A stretch of 64,000 nucleotides of DNA from Caenimonas sedimenti (GTDB lineage: Bacteria > Pseudomonadota > Gammaproteobacteria > Burkholderiales > Burkholderiaceae_C), in the NCBI RefSeq assembly GCF_007833165.1, contig NZ_VOBQ01000013.1:186001-250000 (forward strand). The letters run 5' to 3'. Position numbers and translations under genes: made by a program. The notes beneath the pieces are model-generated. The model searched no databases. It had not been told where the DNA came from and saw nothing but the letters and a program-made list of their open reading frames with translations. Below, piece by piece: positions 7,410-16,036 of this stretch (position 1 is its first letter; each line of letters starts with the position of its first letter).

Positions 7410-9035
7410 TCACTGCTGAACCGCGACGCCGGCGCTGGCCAGCAGCTCCTGCAACTGCTCGAAGGAAACAGGCTTGACCAGGTGGCCGTTGAAGCCTGCC
7501 TGCGCGGTGCGGCGCTTGTCTTCGGGGGTGCCGTAGCCGGTCAGCGCATGCAAATTCGTCGACTCGCCGAACCGCCTACGCCATTCCCGGGCCGTGGCGT
7601 AGCCATCCATACCAGGCAAGCCGATGTCGAGCAGGACGATATCCGGCTGGCCCAAGGCTTGTGCAAGTTCGAGCGCATGGGCTCCGTCATGCGCGACCGA
7701 CACGTCGGCGCCCATGAGCCGCAGGATCTCGGCCAGCGACTGGGCGGCGTCGACGTTATCGTCGACCACCATCACCCTGGCGTGAAGCTGGCCGGATTTG
7801 CCTGCTGCGTCTTTCGGGGCGTCGTCCACCGGGGCTGGTATCAGCGGAAGCAGGACGTGAAAAGTGCTTCCCTGGTTCGGGCCCGCGCTTTCCGCGCGAA
7901 CGGAGCCGCCATGCGAGTCGACCAGCATCCGCACCAGCGTTAGGCCGATGCCCAAGCCGCCCGGTGCGCGGTCCAGGGAACCCGGTACCTGCGTGAACAT
8001 CTCGAAGATGCTGCCGAGCATCTCCTTCGGAATGCCGACGCCGGTGTCGCTGATGCGGATGCAAGCCTGAGCCCCGTCTTGCAAAACCGCCAGCTCGATC
8101 TCACCGCCCGGCGGCGTGTACTTCGCAGCGTTGTTGAGCAGGTTCGAGAATACCTGCGTGAGGCGCACACGGTCGCCGTGCACGTGCAAGGGGGCCGGGG
8201 CTTCGACGACGCGCACCCGGTGGCCGCGGCTTTCAACAAGCGGCCGGCTCGCGTCGAGCGAGGCGGCGAGCAGGTCGTCCAGCCGCAGCACTTCGAGGCG
8301 CAGCTCGATCAAGCCGCGGCTGACGCGGGAGACGTCCAGCAGGTCATCCACCAAGTGCGTGAGCTGGTGAAGCTGCCGGGTCATGACGGCCAGTTGCCGA
8401 TCCAGGAGCACGGCATCCCGCTCCGGTGCCCGGCGGATGATCTCGATGGCGCTTGTCATTGGCGCCAGTGGGTTGCGCAGTTCGTGTGCCAGCATCGCCA
8501 GGAATTCGTCCTTGCGCTGGTGCTCGGAGCGCAGCTGGTGATTCAATTCGGCCGCAGCGCCTCGCGCGGCGTCAAGGGCCTTGGCGAGCTGGTGTGCCTT
8601 CGCCGCCGCTGCGCGCGCATCCGACGCCTCGGCCCGCTCGATCGCCATGGCCTGCTGCGCTCGCAGCACAGCGCAAAGCAGCGGCAGGGCCACCTCGAAA
8701 TCCTCTGGAAAGGCGATCTTCTTGTCTCCCACCAGAACGAGGGCGCAATGCTCCGTCACGCGCGCATGCGCGACGAATTCTTGTCCTTCGATGTCAACCG
8801 CAGCGGCGTGATCGCCTGGTTCACGGCAATCCGCAAGGAACGCGCGCCAGCGCGGGCCGGCGCTCAGCGTCTTGGGCATGCCGGGTGCGGGCAACAGCAA
8901 CCGGAGTTCCTTGTCCTCAACGTACACGAGCAGGTAGGCGGCACCGAGTGCCCTGGCCAGCTCGCCGGCAGCCTCGGCCCGCCGTGCCTCGTCGCTGAGC
9001 GCGTCAATCAGAGACCGGAGAGGGCCGGCCGCCAT
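7410..9035 (-). CDS. Hybrid sensor histidine kinase with C-terminal receiver domain
   Basis: 541-residue cytoplasmic hybrid kinase. Order: an N-terminal sensory region without membrane segments (1-150), a short coiled coil, HisKA with the phospho-acceptor His184 in AHELRNPLAP, HATPase_c (N box SNLLNNAAKY ~297-306, G1 box DTGVGIP ~330, G2 box GGLGIGL ~359), then a receiver domain (DD at 425-426, phospho-acceptor Asp470 in VLLDIGLPGMDGY, Lys521). The start chosen is the ATG at 9035, 2 nt after the stop of the FIST-domain gene; the frame is open further upstream but overlaps that gene. The coupling suggests the FIST protein supplies the signal. No DNA-binding output partner is adjacent. Confidence 0.9.
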   Translation of the reverse strand: MAAGPLRSLIDALSDEARRAEAAGELARALGAAYLLVYVEDKELRLLLPAPGMPKTLSAGPRWRAFLADCREPGDHAAAVDIEGQEFVAHARVTEHCALVLVGDKKIAFPEDFEVALPLLCAVLRAQQAMAIERAEASDARAAAAKAHQLAKALDAARGAAAELNHQLRSEHQRKDEFLAMLAHELRNPLAPMTSAIEIIRRAPERDAVLLDRQLAVMTRQLHQLTHLVDDLLDVSRVSRGLIELRLEVLRLDDLLAASLDASRPLVESRGHRVRVVEAPAPLHVHGDRVRLTQVFSNLLNNAAKYTPPGGEIELAVLQDGAQACIRISDTGVGIPKEMLGSIFEMFTQVPGSLDRAPGGLGIGLTLVRMLVDSHGGSVRAESAGPNQGSTFHVLLPLIPAPVDDAPKDAAGKSGQLHARVMVVDDNVDAAQSLAEILRLMGADVSVAHDGAHALELAQALGQPDIVLLDIGLPGMDGYATAREWRRRFGESTNLHALTGYGTPEDKRRTAQAGFNGHLVKPVSFEQLQELLASAGVAVQQ

Positions 9036-9037
9036 GC

Positions 9038-10204
9038 TCACGCCGGAAGCACACAAACCACTGCCGTGCAGTTGTGGAAGCCGCCGAACTGCCCCTCGGC
9101 GCGCGCGATCTGGCCGTAGGTGTTGCAACCGACGAAGGCCGCGGGTGCCAGCAGGCTCGCGCAGGCATGCAATTCGTCCTCGAAGGCCCGGCCGAGGCGC
9201 AGCCGCGTGGCCACGCAGTCGAAGACGAAGGCTGCGGCCGGCTTTTCTCCGGCAAGCGCGCTCAATGCCGCCGACGTGGCCGTGCGCGCTGCTTGCACGG
9301 CGGAATCAGCCGTGGTCTTCATCACGTGGATCACGGAGCCTTCGGGCACCGCCGCGGCACACAGGATCGCGCCGCTTTCGCCGATCGCCAGCGGCACTCG
9401 GAGGCGATAGCCCTCATCGGCGCGAATTCCCAGCACGTTGTGCAGGAAGAATGGCATCGGGTCCTGCTCATCGAACGTTTGTCCGCTTCGCTGTGCGTGC
9501 TCGCGCAGCGCCTCGACCGCCGGGACCCCGTTGATGCCGATGAGGCGCGTGCCCACAGCTTCGGTCACGCGCAATGCCGGTCCCGCGGGCTCCCAACCAT
9601 GCGCGACGCCGACGCCAACCGGCTTGCTCGAAAGAATCTCCAGCGCAGAGACGGCATTGTTGTAAGCCTGCGTGCCTGCGAACACGTGCGTCGTGTCGAA
9701 GCGTCCGTCGTCGCCCGCTCCGCCGCCGAAGAACCGGTAGTTGCCGCCGGTGGCGAGCGTCAGTTCTTCGACCAACGCATCGGTATGTCCGGCCAGCGCG
9801 TCGGTCATGACGAGGGCGCTGCGGTGGGGCAGCGCAGGTTTGGCAGTCCCGCGGAAAGCCTCCACCAGCTGGTGCGCGGCTCCCTTCGCGTCACTGCTCA
9901 CGCCCTGCCCGAGGCCCACAGCGAATTTGATGTTGGGCGAGCGGATGCCCAATGCAGATACCTGGCCTTCTCCGCGCGACTGGTTCGTGAACTCGCCGGC
10001 CGACGACGCGCCGGCAATCACTGTCGTGCCGGCGGCTTCAGCGAGCGCCTTGAGCAGGTTAGGGTAGTCGTGCTGGGCCGACGCGAAAACCACGATCGCA
10101 TCCGCCGGGGAACCACCGAAGGCGGTGCGGATTTCGGCTCCGAGTTGGCTGCCGGCACGAGCGCTGTCGCGTTGATCGGTGATGGCGATATGGGTCTGGG
10201 TCAT
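9038..10204 (-). CDS. FIST-domain sensory protein
   Basis: 388-residue soluble protein with a FIST_N domain (about 30-220; motifs GASSAGEFTN and RFFGGGAGDDG) and FIST_C domain (about 225-370; LGIRADEGYRLRVPLAIGE, FVFDCVATRLRLG, GCNTYGQIAR). FIST domains are sensory modules found with kinases and diguanylate cyclases and thought to bind small ligands such as amino acids. It is first in a two-gene operon with the hybrid kinase, 2 nt apart, so it probably acts as that kinase's separate input subunit. There is no signal peptide, so any ligand would be sensed in the cytoplasm. Confidence 0.9.
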   Translation of the reverse strand: MTQTHIAITDQRDSARAGSQLGAEIRTAFGGSPADAIVVFASAQHDYPNLLKALAEAAGTTVIAGASSAGEFTNQSRGEGQVSALGIRSPNIKFAVGLGQGVSSDAKGAAHQLVEAFRGTAKPALPHRSALVMTDALAGHTDALVEELTLATGGNYRFFGGGAGDDGRFDTTHVFAGTQAYNNAVSALEILSSKPVGVGVAHGWEPAGPALRVTEAVGTRLIGINGVPAVEALREHAQRSGQTFDEQDPMPFFLHNVLGIRADEGYRLRVPLAIGESGAILCAAAVPEGSVIHVMKTTADSAVQAARTATSAALSALAGEKPAAAFVFDCVATRLRLGRAFEDELHACASLLAPAAFVGCNTYGQIARAEGQFGGFHNCTAVVCVLPA

Positions 10205-10289
10205 GGCGTGGCGGCAAGAAAAGAGACGGAAGGCGAATAGTGTCGGTCAGAGCGTTCCGACGCCGTGTAGGAATTGGCTGACGTCATAG

Positions 10290-10313
10290 GCGGTGGCCTG
10301 CAACGGCCTCCGC
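10290..10313. promoter_or_regulatory. Imperfect inverted repeat upstream of the FIST operon
   Basis: GCGGTGGCC (10290-10298) and GGCCTCCGC (10305-10313) pair with one mismatch around a 6-nt loop, about 86 bp upstream of the FIST gene in the gap between divergent genes. It could be an operator or a 5'-UTR hairpin. GC-rich dyads also arise by chance. Confidence 0.3.
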
Positions 10314-10443
10314 TCCCGAAAAGTTTGATTCTCCAATTGGACTACTGGACTGACATGGGTGGCGGCTGAGGCGCGCCGCAAGCGGCACGCGAATGACTCA
10401 CAATGGAGACTCAGGAAATCTTTCGACTGGCTTCGCTACTTCC

Positions 10444-11400
10444 ATGGATCGGCGCAAATTTCTTGCCGCAGGCTGCGCTACTGTCGTGCCGCCCGCATCC
10501 TTGGCCCAGGATTGGCCGAATCGGCCTATCAAGTTCGTGGTTCCCTTTCCGCCCGGCGGCGCGGCCGACACCGTTGCGCGTGAGCTTGCGAGCCGCCTGC
10601 AGGTGTCGCTGGGAGTCGCCTGTCTTGTCGACAACCGTCCTGGTGCGTCCGGAACGATTGGCGTGGACGCTGTTGTGAATTCACCGGCGGACGGCTATAC
10701 GCTCCTGAGCCATGTCTCCTCCATCGTCATCCAGCCCCACTTGGCAGCCGCGCGGCACAATGTACTGGCGGAGCTGGCGCCGATCACGCAGACGGTGGCC
10801 GGATCCTACGTCCTGGTGGCCCACCCCACATTTCCGGCAAGTGACCTTCAAAGCTTCGTCGCGGTTGTCAAGCGATCCCCCGGCAGATACAGCTATGCCA
10901 GCTTCGGCAGTGGGTCTGGCCCGCACTTGGCCATGGAACTGCTCAAGGGACATGCGGGGCTCTTCATTGTCCACGTCCCGTTCCGTGGCGCTGGACCGGC
11001 TCTGCAGGAGCTGCTCACCGGCCGGTTGGACATGGCGTTTGAGACCACCTTTGCCGCGCTGCCGCACATCCGTGCCGGCAGGCTAAAGCCGATCGCCCTC
11101 GGCGGCTTGTACCCATCAGACGCCTTACCCGGCGTGCAGACCATCGCGACATCGATCTCGGGATTCGATACCGATGGCTGGCAAGGCATGTTCGCTCCGC
11201 GAGCAACGCCCGCTCCCGTCGTGAGCCGCTTGGCCGAGCATCTCACCCGCGCCCTGCGCGACCGCGAATTCACTCAAAGGAATTCAGATCTCGGGTTTCG
11301 GACGATCGGTAGCTCGCCGGCCAACTTCGCCACGTTCGTCAGGAGCGAATACGAGAAATGGGGTCAGGTCATTCGCGAGCGCGGCATCCGACCTGACTGA
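10444..11400 (+). CDS. Bug/TctC-family periplasmic solute-binding protein (Tat-type signal)
   Basis: Tripartite-tricarboxylate-transporter-type receptor (Bug family), which binds small carboxylates in the periplasm and is greatly expanded in Burkholderiales. From the ATG at 10444 the product is 318 residues with a twin-arginine-like signal (MDRRKFLAAG...SLAQ), then the family signatures IKFVVPFPPGGAADTVAREL and VDNRPGASGTIG. An in-frame ATG at 10393 would add 17 residues before the signal and is less likely. No transmembrane TctA/TctB genes are near, as is usual for orphan Bug receptors. Ligand unknown. Confidence 0.88.
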   Translation: MDRRKFLAAGCATVVPPASLAQDWPNRPIKFVVPFPPGGAADTVARELASRLQVSLGVACLVDNRPGASGTIGVDAVVNSPADGYTLLSHVSSIVIQPHLAAARHNVLAELAPITQTVAGSYVLVAHPTFPASDLQSFVAVVKRSPGRYSYASFGSGSGPHLAMELLKGHAGLFIVHVPFRGAGPALQELLTGRLDMAFETTFAALPHIRAGRLKPIALGGLYPSDALPGVQTIATSISGFDTDGWQGMFAPRATPAPVVSRLAEHLTRALRDREFTQRNSDLGFRTIGSSPANFATFVRSEYEKWGQVIRERGIRPD

Positions 11401-11414
11401 CCTGCAAATCGCCA

Positions 11415-12317
11415 ATGTCTGACGGATTTCCAGATCGCCCAGTCCGGTATGTTGTCCCGTTTCGTCCGGGCGGCCCGCCAGATGCCATCGGTCGGATCGT
11501 CGCGCAGGGCCTCTCATCGTTGTGGAATCAGCCTGTCACCATCGACAACCGGCCTGGCGTCAATGGAAACACGGGCAGCGAGTTCGCGGCGAGCGCCCCG
11601 CCCGATGGGCATACGCTGCTGCAGGGGACCAGCGCAACCCACGGATCCAATGTCGTGCTGTTTCCGCTCATGGGCTTCGATCCCTTCAACGACCTCACGC
11701 CGGTAGTTCCCCTGATTGAAGGGCCGGTGTTCCTGGCAGTGAGCGCACAGCAACCCTATCAAACGTTTGAGGACCTCGTCGCCTACGCCCGCGCCAAGCC
11801 GGGCGAGGTTCGGTTCGCTACTGCGGGGCCTGGTTCGCCTCAACACCTGGCGGGGGAGCTATTCCGAATCCGCGCTGGGGTGGACATCGTGCCAGTCCAC
11901 TATGCAGGGGCCGCGCAGGCGCTGCGGGCGCTTTTGCAGAACGATGTGGAAATCTACTTCGGATCCGACTTCTCGGCGCACGCAAGCGCTTCCAAAGTGC
12001 ATCTGCTTGGGGTATCCACACGTTGGCGCTGGCCATCCGCGCCTACCATTCCGACGATGGTAGAACGTGGGATCGCAGACTTCGAGATTCATGGGTGGTT
12101 TGGTCTCTTTGCGCCTGCAGGCACGCCGGCCACCACGATCGAGCGCATCAACCAGGATGTGAATCGCGTGCTTGTGCAGGAAGACGTCGCTCGCCGCATC
12201 CGCGAATTCGGGTACCGAATCCTCGGTGGAAGCCCGACCGAATTCGCAGCACGGCTGGGGCGAGACCGGAACTATTGGAGCGACCTGGTTCGCCGCAACG
12301 GACTCACGCTCGTTTAA
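11415..12317 (+). CDS. Second Bug/TctC-family protein, lacking a signal peptide
   Basis: 300-residue Bug-family protein starting 14 bp after its paralogue's stop. The family core is complete (VRYVVPFRPGGPPDAIGRIV, TIDNRPGVNGNTGSEF, GSPQHLAGELFR, FAPAGTPATTIERIN). The ATG at 11415 is followed at once by the mature-domain sequence SDGFPDRPVRYVV, with no hydrophobic export segment, and no signal-like sequence fits between the two genes. It is either cytoplasmic, exported by an unknown route, or a gene that lost its leader through deletion. Its C-terminus runs straight into a broken kinase fragment. Confidence 0.8.
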   Translation: MSDGFPDRPVRYVVPFRPGGPPDAIGRIVAQGLSSLWNQPVTIDNRPGVNGNTGSEFAASAPPDGHTLLQGTSATHGSNVVLFPLMGFDPFNDLTPVVPLIEGPVFLAVSAQQPYQTFEDLVAYARAKPGEVRFATAGPGSPQHLAGELFRIRAGVDIVPVHYAGAAQALRALLQNDVEIYFGSDFSAHASASKVHLLGVSTRWRWPSAPTIPTMVERGIADFEIHGWFGLFAPAGTPATTIERINQDVNRVLVQEDVARRIREFGYRILGGSPTEFAARLGRDRNYWSDLVRRNGLTLV

Positions 12318-12815
12318 TCGACCTGCACGGCGAATCGGTGGAGGTTCGAAGCGGCAGCGATGCAAAGGGTGCCCAGTTCGTCGTGAGGCTGCCGACGGTC
12401 GAACCGGCGTTCGCAGCCTCACCCCGATCGATGGTCGACGGGTTCGCAAGTACCACAGCGCGCGTCCTCGCGGATGCCGCCCGAACACGCGGAACTCATC
12501 ACTTCGCATGGACACGAGGTCGAGGTGGCCCACGATGGACCGGAAGCGCTCGGGAAGGCGGCTTCATTCCAACCGGACGTCGCTTTCCTTGACATCGGCT
12601 TGCCGGTCATGGACGGGTTTGAATTGGGGCGCCGGCTGGGCGACATGCCCAGTCAAGAGCGTCTGGTGATGGCCGCCGTGACAGCCTATGGTCAGTTGCA
12701 GTACACGGAGCGCTTCTCGGAGTGCGGTTTTTCTGCGCACTTGGTCAAGCCAGTGGACATCAATGGTCTCTTTGCCATTGTTGCCCAACGGGCTGAGTTC
12801 ATACCGTCAACTTAG
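12318..12815 (+). pseudogene. Hybrid histidine kinase remnant (end of ATPase domain plus receiver domain)
   Basis: Immediately after the Bug gene, one frame reads DLHGESVEVRSGSDAKGAQF then VVRLP, the typical end of a HATPase_c domain. After a short linker, the receiver-domain start is damaged: RVLAD is in one frame, and the rest (ITSHGHEVEVAHDGPEAL, VAFLDIGLPVMDGFELGRRL, HLVKPVD) is in another, from ~12474 to the stop at 12815. The conserved acidic pair of the receiver is lost at the junction. The N-terminal sensor, HisKA and most of the ATPase domain are missing, so this is a deletion remnant with an added frameshift. Confidence 0.75.
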
Positions 12816-13075
12816 CTCTGACGCCTTGGACTCCGCAATGGGACAGTGCTTGGCTGGAGCCTGACGATGAATAGCGGTGAGCATCGGGGTTGGTGCTTTC
12901 AGACGATGCTTTGTTGGGAGAGCCTTTGGGCGCGTCCCGAAGCTGTGTATAGGGTCCAGGCGCTCTGTGACTCAGCAGAGGACTCAGCCCCTGTCGCGGA
13001 AGGAACCACCTTGAGATTTAAGAGAGCAAACAGAAATCTGCGCCCACTTTCGGCTCAACGTGAACATCAACTGTA

Positions 13076-14479
13076 CTAAGCATTTTTCTCAACGGGAAGC
13101 GCGTTTTTTGTCCAAGCCTGCCAGCTACCAGGCACATTTGAGACTTCAAACTCGTTGGATTTCAGAATGCTGGCCGCAATCGAAGCGCGATAACCGCTGT
13201 CGCAGTAGACGACCACCGGCTTGTTCTTCCTCAGGTCTGAGAGCTTGGCCGGAAGCTCGGGCAGGAAAATGTGGCGTGCGCCTGGCACATGGCCCCTCGC
13301 CCATTCCTCCGGAGCGCGGACGTCCACGATGACAGGGCCATCAGGACGGGACGAGAGCGCCGCCAGTTCCGTGACATGCATTTGAGGCAACTGCACGATG
13401 CCATAGCCCGCGTTCTCCCAGGCCGATAATCCGCCCGCGAGGTATCCGGCGAACCGAGTGAACCCAGTGCGCGCCAAGTGCTTCAAGACCAGGGACAACT
13501 GACTGTCGCTCTCCAACACCAGAAGGAGTCTCTTTTCAGGGTCGATCATCCAGCCGGCCTGAATCGACAGGTGCCCAGTCGCGCCAAAGTTGAGTGCGCC
13601 GGCGATGTGGCCGCCTCCAAAGGCGAGCATGTGGCGCGTGTCGACCACGACGACATCCGGCTCGCCGAGCAAACTCTTGAACTCTTTCGGTGGCAAAGCA
13701 GGAACCGCAGCGACATCAGCAGGGCGTGGCGGCGCGTCCGTGTTGACGTCTTTCAGCCGCGGGTAGTAGCTCGGTTTCGGCGGCAGGTTTCCCAGCGCCC
13801 GTTCCCGGAACTTCGCCTCATTGGGCTGCCGCAGCAACTCGTTGTGCAGGAATTCGTAGCCGATGGTCGAGAGCAGCTTGTCTCCGATGGCTGCGCCACA
13901 TGGCGAGCCATGCACATGTGTGGGATACACCAGCACGCCTTCGTCCAGTCCACGGAAGAACTCATACAAAGTGTTGAACTGTGCGGACGTCAGCACCTCC
14001 GTGTGCTCCGGCCCAAGGAGGTCGGTGCGTCCGGCGGTCTCGACCAGCAGGGAACCGCCAGACAACACGGCGAAGGGCGCGTCCTTCTTGCTGGTCTTGG
14101 CCACCAGGAGCGAGATGTGCTCGGGTGTGTGGCCAGGCGTGTGCTTCACCGTCAGCTGTACCGAACCGAGCTCCAGCACGTCCCCGTCATGCACCAAGCG
14201 GTGTTCGAACCCGTACGTGGGCGCATCGTGACCGCTGACGCACACCTGCGCACTGCCGGCCGCTGCAGCGAGGGCGCAGGCGCCGCTTACGAAGTCCTCA
14301 TGGATGTGCGTCTGGACGACGTACTTGATGGCCAAGCCATGTTTGCGTGCGAGCTCAAGGTACTGCTCGACGTCTACTTGGGGGTCCACCACTGCCGCGA
14401 TGCGGGCGGAGTCATCCCCAATCAGGTAGCTGGCATCGCCCAGCTCCTTCGTCAGCATCTGCTCAAGAACCAAAGCCAT
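13076..14479 (-). CDS. Metallo-beta-lactamase fold protein fused to two rhodanese domains
   Basis: 467-residue cytoplasmic protein of the persulfide-dioxygenase/sulfurtransferase type (compare CstB). MBL domain 1-~250, rhodanese 1 ~265-360, rhodanese 2 ~370-465. The metal motif is THIHEDF (His58, His60, Asp62) with Phe63 where classical HxHxDH enzymes have His; PGHTPEH (His117) is present; the usual GD metal-bridging step reads LSGGSLLVETAGRTDL, with Gly in place of Asp. Rhodanese 1 lacks the catalytic Cys (LVLESDSQ); rhodanese 2 has it (VVYCDSGYRAS, Cys426). It is last in the BigR-controlled operon, so a role in persulfide/thiosulfate handling is likely. The altered metal site makes dioxygenase activity uncertain. 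Confidence 0.88.
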   Translation of the reverse strand: MALVLEQMLTKELGDASYLIGDDSARIAAVVDPQVDVEQYLELARKHGLAIKYVVQTHIHEDFVSGACALAAAAGSAQVCVSGHDAPTYGFEHRLVHDGDVLELGSVQLTVKHTPGHTPEHISLLVAKTSKKDAPFAVLSGGSLLVETAGRTDLLGPEHTEVLTSAQFNTLYEFFRGLDEGVLVYPTHVHGSPCGAAIGDKLLSTIGYEFLHNELLRQPNEAKFRERALGNLPPKPSYYPRLKDVNTDAPPRPADVAAVPALPPKEFKSLLGEPDVVVVDTRHMLAFGGGHIAGALNFGATGHLSIQAGWMIDPEKRLLLVLESDSQLSLVLKHLARTGFTRFAGYLAGGLSAWENAGYGIVQLPQMHVTELAALSSRPDGPVIVDVRAPEEWARGHVPGARHIFLPELPAKLSDLRKNKPVVVYCDSGYRASIAASILKSNEFEVSNVPGSWQAWTKNALPVEKNA

Positions 14480-14497
14480 GGTGATTCCTTCCTGCTC

Positions 14498-15151
14498 TCA
14501 ATTCGGAGAAATCAGCCGCCCCGGCTGAAATCGGTCAAAGCCAAACAAAACGGTGGCCACAAGCGCCGCGGCGACCGGGCCTGCGGCTGGGTGAAGAATG
14601 AAGGCGACCACGGGTGCTACCAGCACGAGCTGGCGAAGCCCCCAGCTGTAGAGGACGCCGGCCTTGCGGACGTACAGCGTTCCCGCGGACGTCCACTGCT
14701 TCCTGGCTTCGGAGTCCACCGGCATGCCGCCGACGAAGCCGGCGTGGCTGTAGTAGCGCACCGCCATAACTGACGTCACAAGCGACGCGAAGAGGAGCGC
14801 GAGCAGCGCAAGCTCCATGGCAAGTCGCGGCGTGAAGTTCGGGAGCGGCGCCGCGCTTATTTCCGCATGAAGTGACGGGACCGCCAGCGTCACGGTTCCC
14901 ATCAACCCCAGCGCCGCGGTGGACGCGGTGATAGAGGCGGACATCACAGCGTTGCGCAGGGTCTGAACCGCTAGGATTTCTGACCCCTTTTGATTCGAGA
15001 CGGCGACGAACCAGTCCTCACGGAGGTTCGCGTGCGCGGTGCGCGCCATGCGGTCGGGACGCCGGCGCTGGGCAAGCGCAAGCGAGACCTCGTAGCCGAC
15101 AAGAACGGCGGCGGTCGCGAAGGCGGCCCACCAACTCAGTGCCACGTCCAT
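14498..15151 (-). CDS. DUF599-family membrane protein
   Basis: 217-residue integral membrane protein with four predicted helices (about 7-25, 68-90, 110-130, 175-205) and the family-like segment HANLREDWFVAV with LAVQTLRNAVMSASI. DUF599 has no established biochemical function. It lies 3 nt after the YeeE-like gene and 18 nt before the MBL-rhodanese gene, inside the sulfide-responsive operon, which points to a role in sulfur-species transport or protection (inference from context only). Confidence 0.8.
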   Translation of the reverse strand: MDVALSWWAAFATAAVLVGYEVSLALAQRRRPDRMARTAHANLREDWFVAVSNQKGSEILAVQTLRNAVMSASITASTAALGLMGTVTLAVPSLHAEISAAPLPNFTPRLAMELALLALLFASLVTSVMAVRYYSHAGFVGGMPVDSEARKQWTSAGTLYVRKAGVLYSWGLRQLVLVAPVVAFILHPAAGPVAAALVATVLFGFDRFQPGRLISPN

Positions 15152-15154
15152 GGC

Positions 15155-15589
15155 CTATGCCGCCGAGGCTTGACGCGCCGGCTTGCGCTCCAGCAGTTCG
15201 AAGATGCCCATGCCTACGAGCATGGCCACGACGAACACGACGGCCTTGGCCTCGCCCATGCCTAGTGCCACTACCGCAGGCCCAGGACAGAAGCCGGCCA
15301 CGCCCCAGCCGATTCCGAACAGCAGACCGCCCCCGACCAGGCGCCGGTCGATGTCACGTGATTTGGGGAGCTTCATCTCAGTGCCCAGGAAGGACTGCGT
15401 CCTGCGCTTGGCGACGGCAAAGGAAATGAGGCCAACGCTGATGGCTCCGGCCATGACGAGAGCCAGCGACGGGTCCCAACGACCGGCCAAGTCCAGGAAT
15501 CCAAGCACCTTGGCAGGGTTGGCCATGCCGGACACGATGAGCCCAACGCCGAACACGAGACCGGCAAGAAGAGAGGTAAAGATGTACAT
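15155..15589 (-). CDS. YeeE/YedE-family sulfur transporter subunit (PmpB-like)
   Basis: 144-residue membrane protein of the YeeE/YedE thiosulfate-transporter superfamily, in the half-size two-gene form (PmpA/PmpB). Seen: GLVFGVGLIVSGMANPAKVL with the MANP signature in helix 1, GWGVAGFCPGPAVVALGMG with the conserved Cys-Pro-Gly, and four helices. The Cys in CPGPA is of the type thought to relay sulfur in this family. It follows its partner by 10 nt and is co-transcribed with bigR. Confidence 0.88.
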   Translation of the reverse strand: MYIFTSLLAGLVFGVGLIVSGMANPAKVLGFLDLAGRWDPSLALVMAGAISVGLISFAVAKRRTQSFLGTEMKLPKSRDIDRRLVGGGLLFGIGWGVAGFCPGPAVVALGMGEAKAVVFVVAMLVGMGIFELLERKPARQASAA

Positions 15590-15599
15590 GTGTTTGACT

Positions 15600-16034
15600 T
15601 CAGATTCCGAAGAGGTGCCGGGTGACGTACACGGTCACGAAGCCCGCGCCCATGAAGGCGAGCGTGGCCGCGAGGGAACGCGGGGAGAACCGGGACAGGC
15701 CGCACACCCCGTGGCCGCTGGTGCAGCCCGAGCCGTAGCGAGTGCCGATGCCGACGAGGAGGCCTGCCAGGACGAGAGCGCCCGTCCCGGCGTCAATCTG
15801 AGGGCGCGGCAAATCCGAGAACAGTGCATAGGCCGAAGGCGCCACGATCAGGCCCAGGATGAATGCCGCTCGCCAAGCGACATCTCCCTTGATGGGCTTG
15901 ACGAGTCCGCCAAGGACACCACTGATGCCGGCGATGCGCCCATTCAACAAAGCGAACATCGCGGCAGCGATTCCGATGAGCACGCCGCCGGCCAGGGACG
16001 ACCAGGGGGTGAAAGCGTTCCAGTCAATGGTCAT
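15600..16034 (-). CDS. YeeE/YedE-family sulfur transporter subunit (PmpA-like)
   Basis: 144-residue membrane protein, the other half of the two-gene YeeE/YedE transporter. It has ALLNGRIAGISGVLGGL (the N-terminal family motif) and GIGTRYGSGCTSGHGVCGL, where SGCTSGHG is the classic conserved Cys motif. Four helices are predicted. It begins 2 nt after the bigR stop, so it is translationally coupled to the repressor. It probably moves sulfur compounds across the inner membrane. Confidence 0.9.
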   Translation of the reverse strand: MTIDWNAFTPWSSLAGGVLIGIAAAMFALLNGRIAGISGVLGGLVKPIKGDVAWRAAFILGLIVAPSAYALFSDLPRPQIDAGTGALVLAGLLVGIGTRYGSGCTSGHGVCGLSRFSPRSLAATLAFMGAGFVTVYVTRHLFGI

Positions 16035-16036
16035 CG

